From an uncultured bacterium (GTDB lineage Bacteria > Oederibacteriota > PGYV01 > Palsa-1178), in contig CALAOR010000076.1 of the NCBI GenBank assembly GCA_937889595.1, positions 1 through 64,000 on the forward strand: DNA of 64,000 nucleotides. The letters are read 5' to 3'. Shown in pieces: positions 53,722-62,626 of the stretch; position 1 is the stretch's first letter; each line of letters starts with the position of its first letter. The notes beneath the pieces were generated by a model that searched no databases, was not told the origin of the DNA, and saw nothing but the letters and a program-made list of their open reading frames with translations. Both the position numbers and the translations under genes were made by a program.

Positions 53722-54183
53722 TCATTTTTCCATAATTTTTTTCTGCATTTTACCTTTATGTTTTTCGAGCAAGTTAATAAGTTTCTTGAACTGCTCGGGT
53801 GTCAGGATTTCCTTGACCTTAAACATATGTTCGGTCCTTGTTTTTATCAGCTTTTTTTCAATGTCCGCCATTTTATCGGTAAGGCTGTTGATCTTTGCCT
53901 TATCAACCGTATCCTTCTTGAATTCATCCTGTATGTCCCAAACTGTGGTCTTGAGGTCATTTCTCATGGAAAACAGCTCGCGTTTTGAGGATTCTCTCAT
54001 AGCCTGAAGCTTTTCCTCCTGGTCAGGAGTTAGTTTTAGCTCGTCCATTACCTTAAAAATATCGCCAATGGCCATCCCGGGGCCGATCCCGTCGTCAGTG
54101 TCGGGGGTATGGCTGTTATCCGCGTATATGAAAGGGAACGCTGTGAACATTATTGCAATTGCAAGTACAATGCTTTTCTTCAT
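53722..54183 (-). CDS. Spy/CpxP-like periplasmic protein
   Basis: This encodes 153 residues with AGGAGGTG upstream on the minus strand. A signal peptide (about 1-21, ending FIYAD) is followed by an all-helical domain with two LTPxQ-type motifs: LKLTPDQEEKLQAMRESSKR and KEILTPEQFKKLINLLEKHK. This LTxxQ family includes the chaperone Spy, the inhibitor CpxP and metal sensors such as CnrX. It lies downstream of an ECF sigma and its anti-sigma, so it may act as sensor or output of that system. Met residues are present but no clear metal site is visible. Confidence 0.85.
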   Translation of the reverse strand: MKKSIVLAIAIMFTAFPFIYADNSHTPDTDDGIGPGMAIGDIFKVMDELKLTPDQEEKLQAMRESSKRELFSMRNDLKTTVWDIQDEFKKDTVDKAKINSLTDKMADIEKKLIKTRTEHMFKVKEILTPEQFKKLINLLEKHKGKMQKKIMEK

Positions 54184-54250
54184 TTTTTCACCTCCTTTGG
54201 TAATGGCGCTTTCCGTTTTGGCTTTTGATCCGCAACGGAAGTGCGTTTAT

Positions 54251-54694
54251 TTAAAATACTTCATTATCGTAATCATTGCCGTATATGTATGAGACTTCAT
54301 CAAATTCAGCATTATCATCATAAAGGGCTGTTTCTGTAATGTTGTAATCATTCATCAGCGTATTTGACAATTTTGCCTTTCTGTCAAGGCCGGGGTACAG
54401 GAAAACACCGGCTAACAGAAATACTGCCGCGGCCATAGCGAGCGCGGGCCTGAGAATAACCGAAAATAACGGGTGCCTGCCCGCGGATAAGCGCTTTTTA
54501 ATGCCTGCAAGCACGGCCGGAGAAGGCTCCCTCAATCCTGATTTGAATAAAGCGCTCAGGAGGGCGAGTTTTTTGAGCTCTTCAGCGCACGATGGGCATT
54601 CTTTCAGGTGATTTTCGACAGTCGACTTATCATTCCCGGATAATTCATTCCTGCTGTAGTCATAAAGCCTGCCAATTGTATTTTTACAGTTCAT
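54251..54694 (-). CDS. Zinc-finger anti-sigma factor, membrane anchored
   Basis: This encodes 147 residues. The N-terminal zf-HC2 motif is C-x(n)-H-x3-C-x2-C (Cys3, then HLKECPSC), as in ZAS anti-sigma factors. One membrane segment follows (about 82-102, LRPALAMAAAVFLLAGVFLY), and an acidic periplasmic tail of about 45 residues rich in Asp/Asn/Tyr ends the protein. Its ATG overlaps the sigma stop (ATGA). It would bind the sigma factor at the inner membrane and release it on an envelope signal. Confidence 0.87.
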   Translation of the reverse strand: MNCKNTIGRLYDYSRNELSGNDKSTVENHLKECPSCAEELKKLALLSALFKSGLREPSPAVLAGIKKRLSAGRHPLFSVILRPALAMAAAVFLLAGVFLYPGLDRKAKLSNTLMNDYNITETALYDDNAEFDEVSYIYGNDYDNEVF

Positions 54695-55167
54695 AACAAA
54701 GCCTCCTTGTCGGCATATTCCCTTAGTTTCGCAATGCCGCGGTTTATACGGGACTTTACTGTCCCCAAGTTTATGTTCATTATTTCGGATATTTCTTTAT
54801 ATGAAAATCCCCCGATTTCAGCGAGAAGTATCGGCGCTTTCAATTCGGGATTTAACCTGTCAAGCAGGGCGTCAAGAAGGGAAACTGAAGAATCCGTCTT
54901 TTGGGGCCCGGGTTGTTCGATTAATTCAAGTTTGTTGCTGTGCAGGTTCTGGGACCTCATATAGTCTATGGTCTTATTCACGGTCATACGGTAAAGATAG
55001 GTCTTAATATCCGCGTCTCCCCTGAAAGAACCATAACCTTCAAATAACTTGATAAAAACATTCTGCATAATATCCTCCGCTTCGTCCCTGTTCCTTAACA
55101 TACCTAAGGCCACGTTATACACATATTTGGAATTTTCTTTATATATCTTCTCAAATCTGAGATCCAT
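54691..55167 (-). CDS. ECF sigma-70 factor
   Basis: This encodes 158 residues, with AAAGGAG before the ATG. Region 2 is seen in YNVALGMLRNRDEAEDIMQN and VFIKLFEGYGSFRGDADIKT then YLYRMTVNKTIDYMR; region 4 in FSYKEISEIMNINLGTVKSR and INRGIAKLREY. It belongs to the RpoE-like ECF group, probably controlling envelope functions, and is co-transcribed with its anti-sigma and a Spy-like protein. The strong sigma-70-type promoter upstream means it need not transcribe itself. Confidence 0.93.
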   Translation of the reverse strand: MDLRFEKIYKENSKYVYNVALGMLRNRDEAEDIMQNVFIKLFEGYGSFRGDADIKTYLYRMTVNKTIDYMRSQNLHSNKLELIEQPGPQKTDSSVSLLDALLDRLNPELKAPILLAEIGGFSYKEISEIMNINLGTVKSRINRGIAKLREYADKEALL

Positions 55168-55227
55168 AGCGCTCCTTTGTTCTCCCTACAGTAATTAGAC
55201 GGTCTTAAGTACTGTTTTGTTCCTTTT

Positions 55228-55272
55228 ATTATAGCATATACGCTTGAGTTTGATCAAATTATAGGGTATGAT
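55228..55272. promoter_or_regulatory. Overlapping divergent promoters between the ECF operon and a secreted protein
   Basis: Plus strand: TTGAGT (55244-55249), 17 bases, TATGAT (55267-55272), serving the gene at 55308. Minus strand: TTGATC (55252-55257), 18 bases, TATAAT (55228-55233) preceded by TG, serving the sigma operon. The two -35 boxes lie within a few bases of each other, so the two promoters must compete for polymerase or share a regulator. TTGATCAA between them is palindromic. Confidence 0.65.
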
Positions 55273-55307
55273 TAATTAACGATGAAATTAAAAACAAGGA
55301 GGACGAG

Positions 55308-55778
55308 ATGAAGAAAATTATGTTTTTGATTTTTTTAATGTTTTCATGTTTCACGGCGGTTTTTGCGGATCAATACATACCTATCGGCCAGATGACCCAG
55401 TCGGTGCACATTGCAAATGTACAAACAGGGACCGCTGCAGCGACCCCGGTTGTAAGCGGGACGACGATACCGGGTTGGGCTACAAGTACGGGGTTCGGTA
55501 CCGGAGTTCAGACTGCTATAACAGGCGGTAATGTAACACCTACGGCATCAGCTGCGGTAAAAAACGAGCCGGTGGCGGCCAGAAATAGCAGGCCTTTTGG
55601 CAGCGGCATAAGGGCGGGAGCAGCCGGAAAATCCGGAATTTCAGCATCCGGACAGATCAAACAGAATAAAAAATATGGAGCCGTAGCTACCGGCTCCAAT
55701 TCGCTGCAAAACGGCAAAGTAACATCCACGGCAGAGGTAAATACAATCCCGCAAAATGTCACCGGCACGGTCAAGTAA
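55308..55778 (+). CDS. Small secreted Gly/Thr/Ala-rich protein of unknown function
   Basis: This encodes 156 residues with AAGGAGGA before the ATG and a signal peptide (about 1-20, ending VFADQ). The mature protein is low in charge, rich in Thr, Gly, Ala and Val (VSGTTIPGWATSTGFGTG), with a short basic patch RNSRPFGSGIRAGAAGKSG. No family is recognised. It is divergent from the ECF sigma operon with an overlapping promoter, so it could be controlled by the same signal. Confidence 0.65.
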   Translation: MKKIMFLIFLMFSCFTAVFADQYIPIGQMTQSVHIANVQTGTAAATPVVSGTTIPGWATSTGFGTGVQTAITGGNVTPTASAAVKNEPVAARNSRPFGSGIRAGAAGKSGISASGQIKQNKKYGAVATGSNSLQNGKVTSTAEVNTIPQNVTGTVK

Positions 55779-55802
55779 GAAGACAGAACATTCAGACAGT
55801 AG
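55779..55802 (+). repeat. Degenerate heptad repeat copy
   Basis: GACAGAACATTCAGACAGTAG follows within a few bases of the stop codon and resembles the start of the dispersed TCAAAAYATTCAGA-AGTAG family, but only one heptad remains. Confidence 0.5.
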
Positions 55803-55826
55803 TTTTATCCGTTAAAAGGGAATGTC

Positions 55827-57407
55827 ATGAAAAACGACAGGAATAAGGATATGGAACCAGAAACAAACATGGATAATCACAGGGATAAGAACAAAGAACG
55901 TTTGTTTATATTTTTTTTACTTGCCTCGTCTGTTTTTTTATTGTTCTACGGCCTTGGAACAAGATACCTGTGGCAGGATGAGGCGCAGACTCCATTAATT
56001 GCAAGGACCATATTGCACACGGGTTTTCCATACGGTACCGACGGCGTTAATTTCTTTTCCCAGGACGCCGGCGCTGAATACGGGCATAATTACCTGTGGA
56101 AGTGGCACCCCTGGCTTCCATTTTATGCCGAGGCTTTATCCATAAAATTTTTTGGCGAAGGAAATTTTGCATACAGGCTGCCATTTGCGTTCTTTGGGCT
56201 GGCCTCCATACTGCTTGTTTACTTTATGATGAAACGCCTGACCGGGTCGTGGCGTGAAGCGGCTTTTTGCGCCGCGAGCGTCGCTTTTTCCACCGCATTC
56301 CTGCTTCTTGCAAGGCAGTGCAGGTATTACAGCATGGAGATGTTCTTCAGCGCCGGGGCGGTCATGTTTTACGTAGATTATCTGGTGCACAGGCAAAACA
56401 ACAGCCTGATTTTATTATTTCTTTTTATGACATGCATTTTCCATACGCTTTATGTGTATTTTTTTATTATCCTTGCGTCAATAATACTGCATCAGCTCTT
56501 GTTTGTGAAAAGCAGGCGGAAAAATGTCATTATAGTCATATCAGCCGTATTTTTATTCAATCTTCCTTTTCTGTTTACTTTGTACGGCATTGACTTTGTA
56601 GCCGCCAATGGCGGCAAGTTTGACATCAGGAATGTGTTTGGCATGTTTATAGTGTATATTTCCTATGCCCTGAAATATCTTTTTCCATATTTTTTGTTAT
56701 TTTTGTCATTGTTGTTTTTTGGGATCCGGGCAAAAATAAATAACAGTATAACGATGCCTGATGATATAACCGTAGTTCTTGCGATCTTCTCGGCGGCAAC
56801 CCTGCTTTGTATCCCTGTACTTACTTCCGCGCCATATTTAAGGAATATTACGGGTGCTGTAATACCTTTAGCCGTATTGTCGGGAATATTATGCAGCAGG
56901 TTGTTTGATATGAACAAACCGGCCGGGATAGCATTGGCGCTTCTGGTTGTTTTTAACAGCCCGTTCATTAAATTTGTACATGAAATAACAATTGACTGGG
57001 ATGAAGCGGGCGAGTGTATTGTGAAATTCATAAATGCAAATTCCGTGCCTGGCGACGAGGTGCTGATCACATATCCGGATCTGCCAGTTAAATTATACAC
57101 TAAATTGAAAGTTCACGGCGGCGTAACGGGTGAAGACATATCAAATATAAAAAAACCCGATTTTGTTGTAATAAGGAAGACTGTGGGTTTGGAATATCAA
57201 AGAATATTGCTTAATTATGTGCTTTCAAAGCTGAATGTAAAGGATTATGCCAGGTATGAACTGCCGTGCGCGGACAGGACGTGGGAGAACAGGGAAGACA
57301 TAGCGTTTCATGACTTTGGCCCTGACAATAAACTTCCCAGATTATATATATATAAACTTATTAAAGAAAATCACAGCCTGGGGGTGGTACAAAATGCGGT
57401 CAAATAA
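55827..57407 (+). CDS. GT-C-fold membrane glycosyltransferase (ArnT/PMT-like)
   Basis: This encodes 526 residues with about ten to twelve membrane segments. The first loop has LGTRYLWQDEAQTPLIARTI, with the Asp-Glu pair expected of GT39/GT83 (ArnT/PMT) enzymes, and then HPWLPFYAEALSIKFFGEGN with the PLYY-like stretch. The C-terminal part of about 120 residues is soluble (ITIDWDEAGECIVKFINANS). It would transfer a sugar from a lipid-linked donor at the outer face of the inner membrane. Acceptor and sugar are unknown. The next gene overlaps its last codons. Confidence 0.8.
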   Translation: MKNDRNKDMEPETNMDNHRDKNKERLFIFFLLASSVFLLFYGLGTRYLWQDEAQTPLIARTILHTGFPYGTDGVNFFSQDAGAEYGHNYLWKWHPWLPFYAEALSIKFFGEGNFAYRLPFAFFGLASILLVYFMMKRLTGSWREAAFCAASVAFSTAFLLLARQCRYYSMEMFFSAGAVMFYVDYLVHRQNNSLILLFLFMTCIFHTLYVYFFIILASIILHQLLFVKSRRKNVIIVISAVFLFNLPFLFTLYGIDFVAANGGKFDIRNVFGMFIVYISYALKYLFPYFLLFLSLLFFGIRAKINNSITMPDDITVVLAIFSAATLLCIPVLTSAPYLRNITGAVIPLAVLSGILCSRLFDMNKPAGIALALLVVFNSPFIKFVHEITIDWDEAGECIVKFINANSVPGDEVLITYPDLPVKLYTKLKVHGGVTGEDISNIKKPDFVVIRKTVGLEYQRILLNYVLSKLNVKDYARYELPCADRTWENREDIAFHDFGPDNKLPRLYIYKLIKENHSLGVVQNAVK

Positions 57408-58134
57408 CGGTTTAAGCTGGCCTTTGGGAGCAAAATGCGCCCTTTCGCTTACCTATGACGACGGCCTGGCGTCGCAGTTCAAATACGCCGTACCCCAGCT
57501 TGTCCAATACGGCATTAAAGGGACATTTTTTCCTTCCACCTGGGGGCTGACCAACCCGGAAAACTTTAGAATATGGAATCAAATCTCGTCAGCCGGACAT
57601 GAAATAGGCTGCCATACCCTTCATCATCCGTGCGGTAATTCCTTTGATTTTGTAAAGAAAGGCTACAGTCTTCAGGATTACACGCTGGACAGGATGGAAA
57701 AAGAAATCATGACAAATATTGAATTAATAAGGGAGTTTGGCTATAAAAGCAAGGACCTTGTATTTGCCTATCCATGCGGCCAGACAGCCTTAGGGGCGCG
57801 CCTTGAAACAGATTATAAGCCGTTAATTGAGAACATGTTCATAGCGGCAAGGGGCACTAAAAGGGACTACGCAGTTCCGGGAAATATACTTATGAATGAA
57901 GTGCCGTGTTTTGGCGTTGAAGACGACGGCCAGGGCCTGATAAATATAGTAAAGGAAGCTGAAAGAACGGGAACATGGGCGGTTATTCTTTTCCACGGCG
58001 TTGGAGGTGATTACATATCGGTAACCGCGGAAGCTCACGCCGAACTTCTCGGATATTTAAAGGATAATAAGGACGTATGGACCGCACAGTTCGGGAAAGT
58101 GGCGCAGTATATTAAAAACATTAATGAAGGTTGA
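57394..58134 (+). CDS. Polysaccharide deacetylase (NodB-like)
   Basis: This encodes 246 residues from ATG 57394, overlapping the previous gene by 14 bases, with GGGGGTGG upstream; the frame extends to 57310 but inside that gene. The NodB motifs are LTYDDGLASQ (catalytic Asp and metal Asp) and EIGCHTLHH (metal His residues), then VFAYPCG and AVILFHGVGGDY. The enzyme removes acetyl groups from an N- or O-acetylated sugar. No signal peptide is visible, so it may act in the cytoplasm or on a lipid-linked sugar together with the coupled glycosyltransferase. Confidence 0.88.
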   Translation: MRSNNGLSWPLGAKCALSLTYDDGLASQFKYAVPQLVQYGIKGTFFPSTWGLTNPENFRIWNQISSAGHEIGCHTLHHPCGNSFDFVKKGYSLQDYTLDRMEKEIMTNIELIREFGYKSKDLVFAYPCGQTALGARLETDYKPLIENMFIAARGTKRDYAVPGNILMNEVPCFGVEDDGQGLINIVKEAERTGTWAVILFHGVGGDYISVTAEAHAELLGYLKDNKDVWTAQFGKVAQYIKNINEG

Positions 58135-58157
58135 ATCCTGACTGACCGGAATAATTG

Positions 58158-58186
58158 TTTACAAAATCAATCCTCTAATTTATAAT
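58158..58186 (+). promoter_or_regulatory. Promoter of the DUF2079 gene
   Basis: TTTACA (58158-58163), 17 bases, TATAAT (58181-58186). The expected start of transcription (58192-58194) is one to three bases before the ATG at 58195, and there is no ribosome site, so the mRNA is probably leaderless. Confidence 0.65.
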
Positions 58187-58194
58187 GTAATTAT

Positions 58195-60105
58195 ATGGAC
58201 AAAAACACCGATATTGGTCAGGGTTCTTTTTACTGCATGATAGTGTCATATTTATTCGCCCTTTCAGTTTCATATGTCCTGTATTCTCTTATTAAAGGCG
58301 GAGGGTTGGTATACGGGTTCGCCCTTTACAATAGCCTTGGCCAAGAAACTCCCGGAAACAGGCTGCTCCTGCTGGCGGTCTTTGTTTTATCATCCATTGC
58401 GGCATTTTTTCTTAACAGGCACGGCAAAACCCTGCTAATGCACGGACTTTCAGCGCTTATTTTGACGGTTTATGCCGCTGGAATTTATGCAAATTCGTGG
58501 CTTGAATATGAAAATGTACCTTTTACTTGCGTAGCGGTTGTTCTTCTGTCCATATATATAACTGTTTTTTTCGTTAGGGCCGTCCCCGGAAAGGAGGCAT
58601 GGTTTGACCGCGCTGCGGTGCCGATGCTTGCGGTCTTCACCGCTGTTTACGTTGCCAATTTTATTTTTATGGCGTTCTTGAGGCACAACCTTTTTCTTTC
58701 ATGCAAATATGACCTGGGGTGGGAGAATCAGGCTTTATATAACCTGACCCGGACGGGTATACCTTATTCCAGCATGCTTGGTTCGGAAAATAATTTCGGC
58801 GACCATACCTCGTTCATCTATTACCTGATATCGCTGTTTTACCGATTCTGGCCGGTTCCGGAATTTGTCCTGGTTTTCCAGGCAGTCACGGTTGCCGCGG
58901 CCGGGTGGGCCATGTACCTGCTGGCAAATATAGTCTTAAAGAAAAAAGCGGAAGCCGCCATAATTGCCGTTGTATTCCTGCTGCACCCTTCGGTCCAATC
59001 ATATATGCTCTTCGATTTTCATCCTTCGGTCGCAGCCCTGCCGCTGTTCCTGGCGGCTTTTTATTTTATTGAAAAGGGGGATATTAAGGGTTTTCTGGTG
59101 CCGTATTTCCTTCTTTACACTGTCAGGGAGGATATAGCGTTTTTGGCGCTTACGGCCGCGGTGTACCTGACGGTTTCAAAAAAGGTAAAATTAAAAACGG
59201 GACTATGGATTACGGGGGCCGGCCTTGCGCTGTGCTGCGCCATATTTATTTTTTTAAAGTCTGTCAGGTCCGGAGAAATTGACCTGCAGAGATTTTATTA
59301 TTTCATTCCTTCGGCCCCAGGCATACTGCTGCTTTTTATTGTAAATCCGTTCTTTGAACTGCTGAAAGCGGTACAGCATCAGAGGATAGATTTCATGCTG
59401 CTGTTCTCCCTGCCTGTGATATTCCTGTTTTTCACGCAGTTAGAGCTGCTGATATTGCTTTTTCCCGCGATGATCTTCACGATTTTTGCCGCAAGCACGG
59501 CAAATGTCACCATGGGCTATCATTACGCCACCGGCCTGATCGTTTTTTCTTTTTACGGCGCCGTGCTTGGATACAGGGGGATGAGGGAAAAGGGAATGAG
59601 CCTGTTTGCCCAGGGTTCGCCTCTGCCGGTCTATCTGCTGGTTTTTGCCGTTTGCTGGTCGTTCCTGTACGGGAGCTTCTTTTCCAAATCATATAAACTG
59701 AGCTGCCTGGGTTCTGACCTCGGGTTCAGGAGTTTTGCGGAATATTATTATAACGGTTGGGTGGGATGCTACAAGTCCCCCTTAAAGCTCTACGCCGGTA
59801 TTGATCAAAAAGCCGTCAGCCTTCTCCGCAATATACCGAAAAAATACTCGGTTACGGCAGATTACAATATCCTGCCGCACGTTTCCAGCAGGCGCCGGGT
59901 CTACGCGGTACCGGACAGGATAATTACCGATATTGTAATCATATTTAAGGATAAGGATTACAGCAGTTCGAAATTGGGGAATATCCTGGGAAAACTGTAT
60001 GTCAAATATGCCGAAACAGAGAGGATATCATTTTTTGTTAATAAGAATATAGACCGTAAAAAAACGAATGACTTCACAGGACCGCCCGGCACGCCTGCAA
60101 TATAG
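58195..60105 (+). CDS. DUF2079 family polytopic membrane protein
   Basis: This encodes 636 residues with about twelve to fourteen membrane segments and a soluble C-terminal part (about 520-636). The family is recognisable by DLGWENQALYNLTRTGIPYS, then NNFGDHTSFIYYLISLFYRF, FDFHPSVAALPLFLAAFYFI and YTVREDIAFLALTA. DUF2079 proteins resemble GT-C glycosyltransferases but their activity is unproven. Next to a GT-C enzyme and a deacetylase, a role in surface polysaccharide or glycolipid synthesis is plausible. The gene has its own promoter. Confidence 0.82.
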   Translation: MDKNTDIGQGSFYCMIVSYLFALSVSYVLYSLIKGGGLVYGFALYNSLGQETPGNRLLLLAVFVLSSIAAFFLNRHGKTLLMHGLSALILTVYAAGIYANSWLEYENVPFTCVAVVLLSIYITVFFVRAVPGKEAWFDRAAVPMLAVFTAVYVANFIFMAFLRHNLFLSCKYDLGWENQALYNLTRTGIPYSSMLGSENNFGDHTSFIYYLISLFYRFWPVPEFVLVFQAVTVAAAGWAMYLLANIVLKKKAEAAIIAVVFLLHPSVQSYMLFDFHPSVAALPLFLAAFYFIEKGDIKGFLVPYFLLYTVREDIAFLALTAAVYLTVSKKVKLKTGLWITGAGLALCCAIFIFLKSVRSGEIDLQRFYYFIPSAPGILLLFIVNPFFELLKAVQHQRIDFMLLFSLPVIFLFFTQLELLILLFPAMIFTIFAASTANVTMGYHYATGLIVFSFYGAVLGYRGMREKGMSLFAQGSPLPVYLLVFAVCWSFLYGSFFSKSYKLSCLGSDLGFRSFAEYYYNGWVGCYKSPLKLYAGIDQKAVSLLRNIPKKYSVTADYNILPHVSSRRRVYAVPDRIITDIVIIFKDKDYSSSKLGNILGKLYVKYAETERISFFVNKNIDRKKTNDFTGPPGTPAI

Positions 60106-60160
60106 ATTAAAGTTGTTGCAGCTTGGGCAGGTATTATGATACTGCCGAAAAACATGCCTT

Positions 60161-60168
60161 GCTATAAT
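60161..60168 (+). promoter_or_regulatory. Extended -10 promoter of acpS
   Basis: TTGCTATAAT (60159-60168) is an extended -10 box (TG-N-TATAAT); no good -35 box is present. Transcription would begin near 60175, which excludes the in-frame ATG at 60136 and supports ATG 60214 for acpS. Confidence 0.5.
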
Positions 60169-60213
60169 CTCTTTTCTTGCGGAACTGATGCGGCTGTGTT
60201 AATATCAATAATC

Positions 60214-60579
60214 ATGATAAAAGGAATCGGGATCGATATTTGCGGCATAAAAAGGCTCGAACGCGCCGTTAAAAAGAACAAGCGTTTTTTGAGGCGCGTT
60301 TTCAGCGAAAGGGAAATACAGTACTGTTCGGGAAAGAAAAATTCCATACTTAATTACGCGGGCAGGTTTGCCGCAAAGGAAGCTTTCATAAAGGCTGTTT
60401 CCACGGATAAGAGCATAAAATTAAACGAGATTGAAGTGGTAAACAACATCCACGGAAAACCCGAAATCGTATTAAACCCGGTTATTTCGGCGGTTTTAAA
60501 AAAGAAAAAAGGGAAGAACCTGAACATAAGCATATCGCATACACATGACGCGGCGGCGGCAGTTTGCATAATAACCTGA
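60214..60579 (+). CDS. acpS: Holo-[acyl-carrier-protein] synthase AcpS
   Basis: This encodes 121 residues, the normal AcpS length, from ATG 60214; the ATG at 60136 would add 26 unrelated residues and precedes the promoter. MIKGIGIDICGIKRLE holds the metal-binding Asp, RVFSEREIQYC and RFAAKEAFIKA are the second motif, and NISISHTHDAAAA closes it. AcpS transfers the 4'-phosphopantetheine group to acyl carrier protein. No ribosome site is evident before this start. Confidence 0.94.
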   Translation: MIKGIGIDICGIKRLERAVKKNKRFLRRVFSEREIQYCSGKKNSILNYAGRFAAKEAFIKAVSTDKSIKLNEIEVVNNIHGKPEIVLNPVISAVLKKKKGKNLNISISHTHDAAAAVCIIT

Positions 60580-60604
60580 CATCTTCCCGATATGGAGGTA
60601 ATAA

Positions 60605-62161
60605 ATGTATTTAGTCAACTCGTCTGAGATGAAGGAAATTGAACGGCTTACTGTGGAAAAATACGCCCTGCCGGCGGTGATACTCATGGAAAACGCGGGG
60701 ATCAATGTTGTTGATGCCCTGGGCCGGGAACTCGGCAGTCTGTTCCTGCGGCGTGTAAATGTTTTCTGCGGCGGCGGAAATAATGGCGGGGACGGATTTG
60801 TCATTGCGAGGCATTTGAAAACAGAAGGCGCCCATGTCAGGGTATTCTTTACGGGCGATTACGATCTGCTGAAGGAAGAGTCAAAGATGAACTATACCGC
60901 CGCTGGAAAATACGGGGTGGAAATAATAAATTTAAAGTCGGCTGATGACATAAAAAAACATGAAAATTCAATTTTGGCGTGTGAGATCATAATTGACGCG
61001 CTCATAGGCACCGGTTTAAAGCAGGATATAAGCGGATTTATGGCGCAATTAATCGTGTATATAAATATGATGGGCAAATATATTGCGGCAGTGGACATTC
61101 CGTCCGGTGTTGACGCCGATACGGGCGATATAAAAGGCGTCTGTATTTATGCTAACTTAACCGTGACTTTCGGGCTGCCAAAACTGGGTTTAACCATATA
61201 TCCCGGGCTTGAATATACTGGGAAACTGGTGGTCGCTGATATTAATTTTCCAGCGGAATTATTATCCGGGCCGCGCAAAAATGTCCTTATAACAAAAGAA
61301 CTGGTAATGCCCATGATGCCGTACAGGCATCCGAACGCTAACAAAGGCCATTTTGGGCCGATCCTCATTATTGGCGGTTCGCCCGGTTTGACTGGAGCTG
61401 TGGTTCTCGCGGCAAAGGCGGCATTAAAATCAGGCGCCGGAATTGTCACTGTGGCAGTATCCCAGTCGCTTGTTGCAAACGTCAAAGCAAGGTCGGATGA
61501 GGTTATTGTGGCTGCGTTAAAAGAGAGCAAAGACGGATTTATAAGCGAGGACGCGTATGCGCATATAATGGAACTCGTTGGTCAGGCAAAAGTCGTTGTT
61601 ATGGGCCCCGGCATGGGCAGGGATAAGGGAACACAGTCCCTTATCAGGAAACTCATAAAAGACATAAAAAAGCCCATGGTTATTGACGCGGATGCCTTAA
61701 ACGCCATGGAAAATGATAAAACATGCTTGAAAAATATGGACAAAGATGTTATACTCACTCCACATATCGGAGAAATGTCCAGATTGACAGGAATTAAGAT
61801 TGAAGATATAATCAGGGACAAAATTGGAGTTTTAAGGTCTTTTATCAGCGACAATAAAGTAAATGTTATTTTAAAGGACGGCCGTTCCATCTTGGGCGAC
61901 ACGGATGAAAATATTTATGTGAATACCACCGGTAACGCCGGCATGGCTACACCAGGAAGCGGTGATGTGTTATCAGGGATTATTGCGGCTTTCATGGGGC
62001 ACAGCATGCTGTCCGCCCAGGCGGGGATTGCAGCCAATTACACGCACGGCCTGGCCGGCGATATGCTTTTATCGGAAATAAGCGGTGAGGGAATAACCGC
62101 TGAAGATATAATAAATAACGTGCCGAGAGCGATCAAGGCGCTTAAAAAACAGGAGGCTTAA
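60605..62161 (+). CDS. nnr: Bifunctional NAD(P)H-hydrate repair enzyme Nnr
   Basis: This encodes 518 residues, GGAGG upstream. The N-terminal YjeF_N epimerase (about 1-220) has VILMENAGINVVDALG, CGGGNNGGDGFVIARHLK and DIPSGVDADTG. The C-terminal ADP/ATP-dependent dehydratase (about 230-518) has GHFGPILIIGGSPGLTGAVV, MGPGMGRDKGTQ, LTPHIGEMSRLTG and TPGSGDVLSGIIAAFMG. The enzyme restores damaged NAD(P)HX to NAD(P)H in the cytoplasm. Adjacency to acpS and the next genes suggests one transcript. Confidence 0.95.
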   Translation: MYLVNSSEMKEIERLTVEKYALPAVILMENAGINVVDALGRELGSLFLRRVNVFCGGGNNGGDGFVIARHLKTEGAHVRVFFTGDYDLLKEESKMNYTAAGKYGVEIINLKSADDIKKHENSILACEIIIDALIGTGLKQDISGFMAQLIVYINMMGKYIAAVDIPSGVDADTGDIKGVCIYANLTVTFGLPKLGLTIYPGLEYTGKLVVADINFPAELLSGPRKNVLITKELVMPMMPYRHPNANKGHFGPILIIGGSPGLTGAVVLAAKAALKSGAGIVTVAVSQSLVANVKARSDEVIVAALKESKDGFISEDAYAHIMELVGQAKVVVMGPGMGRDKGTQSLIRKLIKDIKKPMVIDADALNAMENDKTCLKNMDKDVILTPHIGEMSRLTGIKIEDIIRDKIGVLRSFISDNKVNVILKDGRSILGDTDENIYVNTTGNAGMATPGSGDVLSGIIAAFMGHSMLSAQAGIAANYTHGLAGDMLLSEISGEGITAEDIINNVPRAIKALKKQEA

Positions 62162-62626
62162 ATGATAGTACCCATATTTTTATTTCTTATTTCGATGCTC
62201 TTTCTGATAATGTGGGGATGGATAATCTCGATTTTTATGGATAATTATAAGATCAAGAAAAAAATCGAAGAGCTGATTAATCAGCCTTTGACAGTGGAAC
62301 AAAAGGAAGAACTTGACAACCTGCAGCTCGATCTGGACACGAACGCGTACAGGGCCAGAAACGTAAAAAGGGTGGTTTTAGCTTTTGGTTTCCTGTATGT
62401 AGCCTCGGCAGTGCTGCTTGTCTGGCTGAATTCAATGTATGCTTACTTTACCTATGACGGCCTTCTTACAACCCTTAAGCTTACGATGCTTATTATTGTA
62501 TTATTCTTCACTCCCGGATATATAGGCCTGGAAGTCGTCAGTAACACCGAAGGCGCGTCAGGGGACATAGCGTCAAGGCTTAAATTCAGCGACGAATTAA
62601 AAGCGGGAGAAGAAGTTGAAATTTAA
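62162..62626 (+). CDS. Small membrane protein of unknown function
   Basis: This encodes 154 residues starting at the base after the nnr stop (AGGAGG lies in the nnr end). One membrane segment at the N-terminus (about 3-25), a cytoplasmic stretch with charged helices (INQPLTVEQKEELDNLQLDL), two more membrane segments (about 74-95 and 102-122), and a short acidic tail. No family is recognised. Its end overlaps the next gene by 11 bases, so the two are coupled. Confidence 0.7.
   Translation: MIVPIFLFLISMLFLIMWGWIISIFMDNYKIKKKIEELINQPLTVEQKEELDNLQLDLDTNAYRARNVKRVVLAFGFLYVASAVLLVWLNSMYAYFTYDGLLTTLKLTMLIIVLFFTPGYIGLEVVSNTEGASGDIASRLKFSDELKAGEEVEI

Noticed and set aside
53692-53988. Plus-strand frame opposite the Spy-like gene
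   Set aside because: The minus-strand gene has a signal peptide, ribosome site and two LTPxQ motifs; the plus frame is a Phe/Leu-rich shadow starting at the terminator.
60136-60213. Upstream ATG for acpS
   Set aside because: It precedes the extended -10 box at 60159-60168 and adds residues not found in AcpS, which starts MIxGIGxDI.
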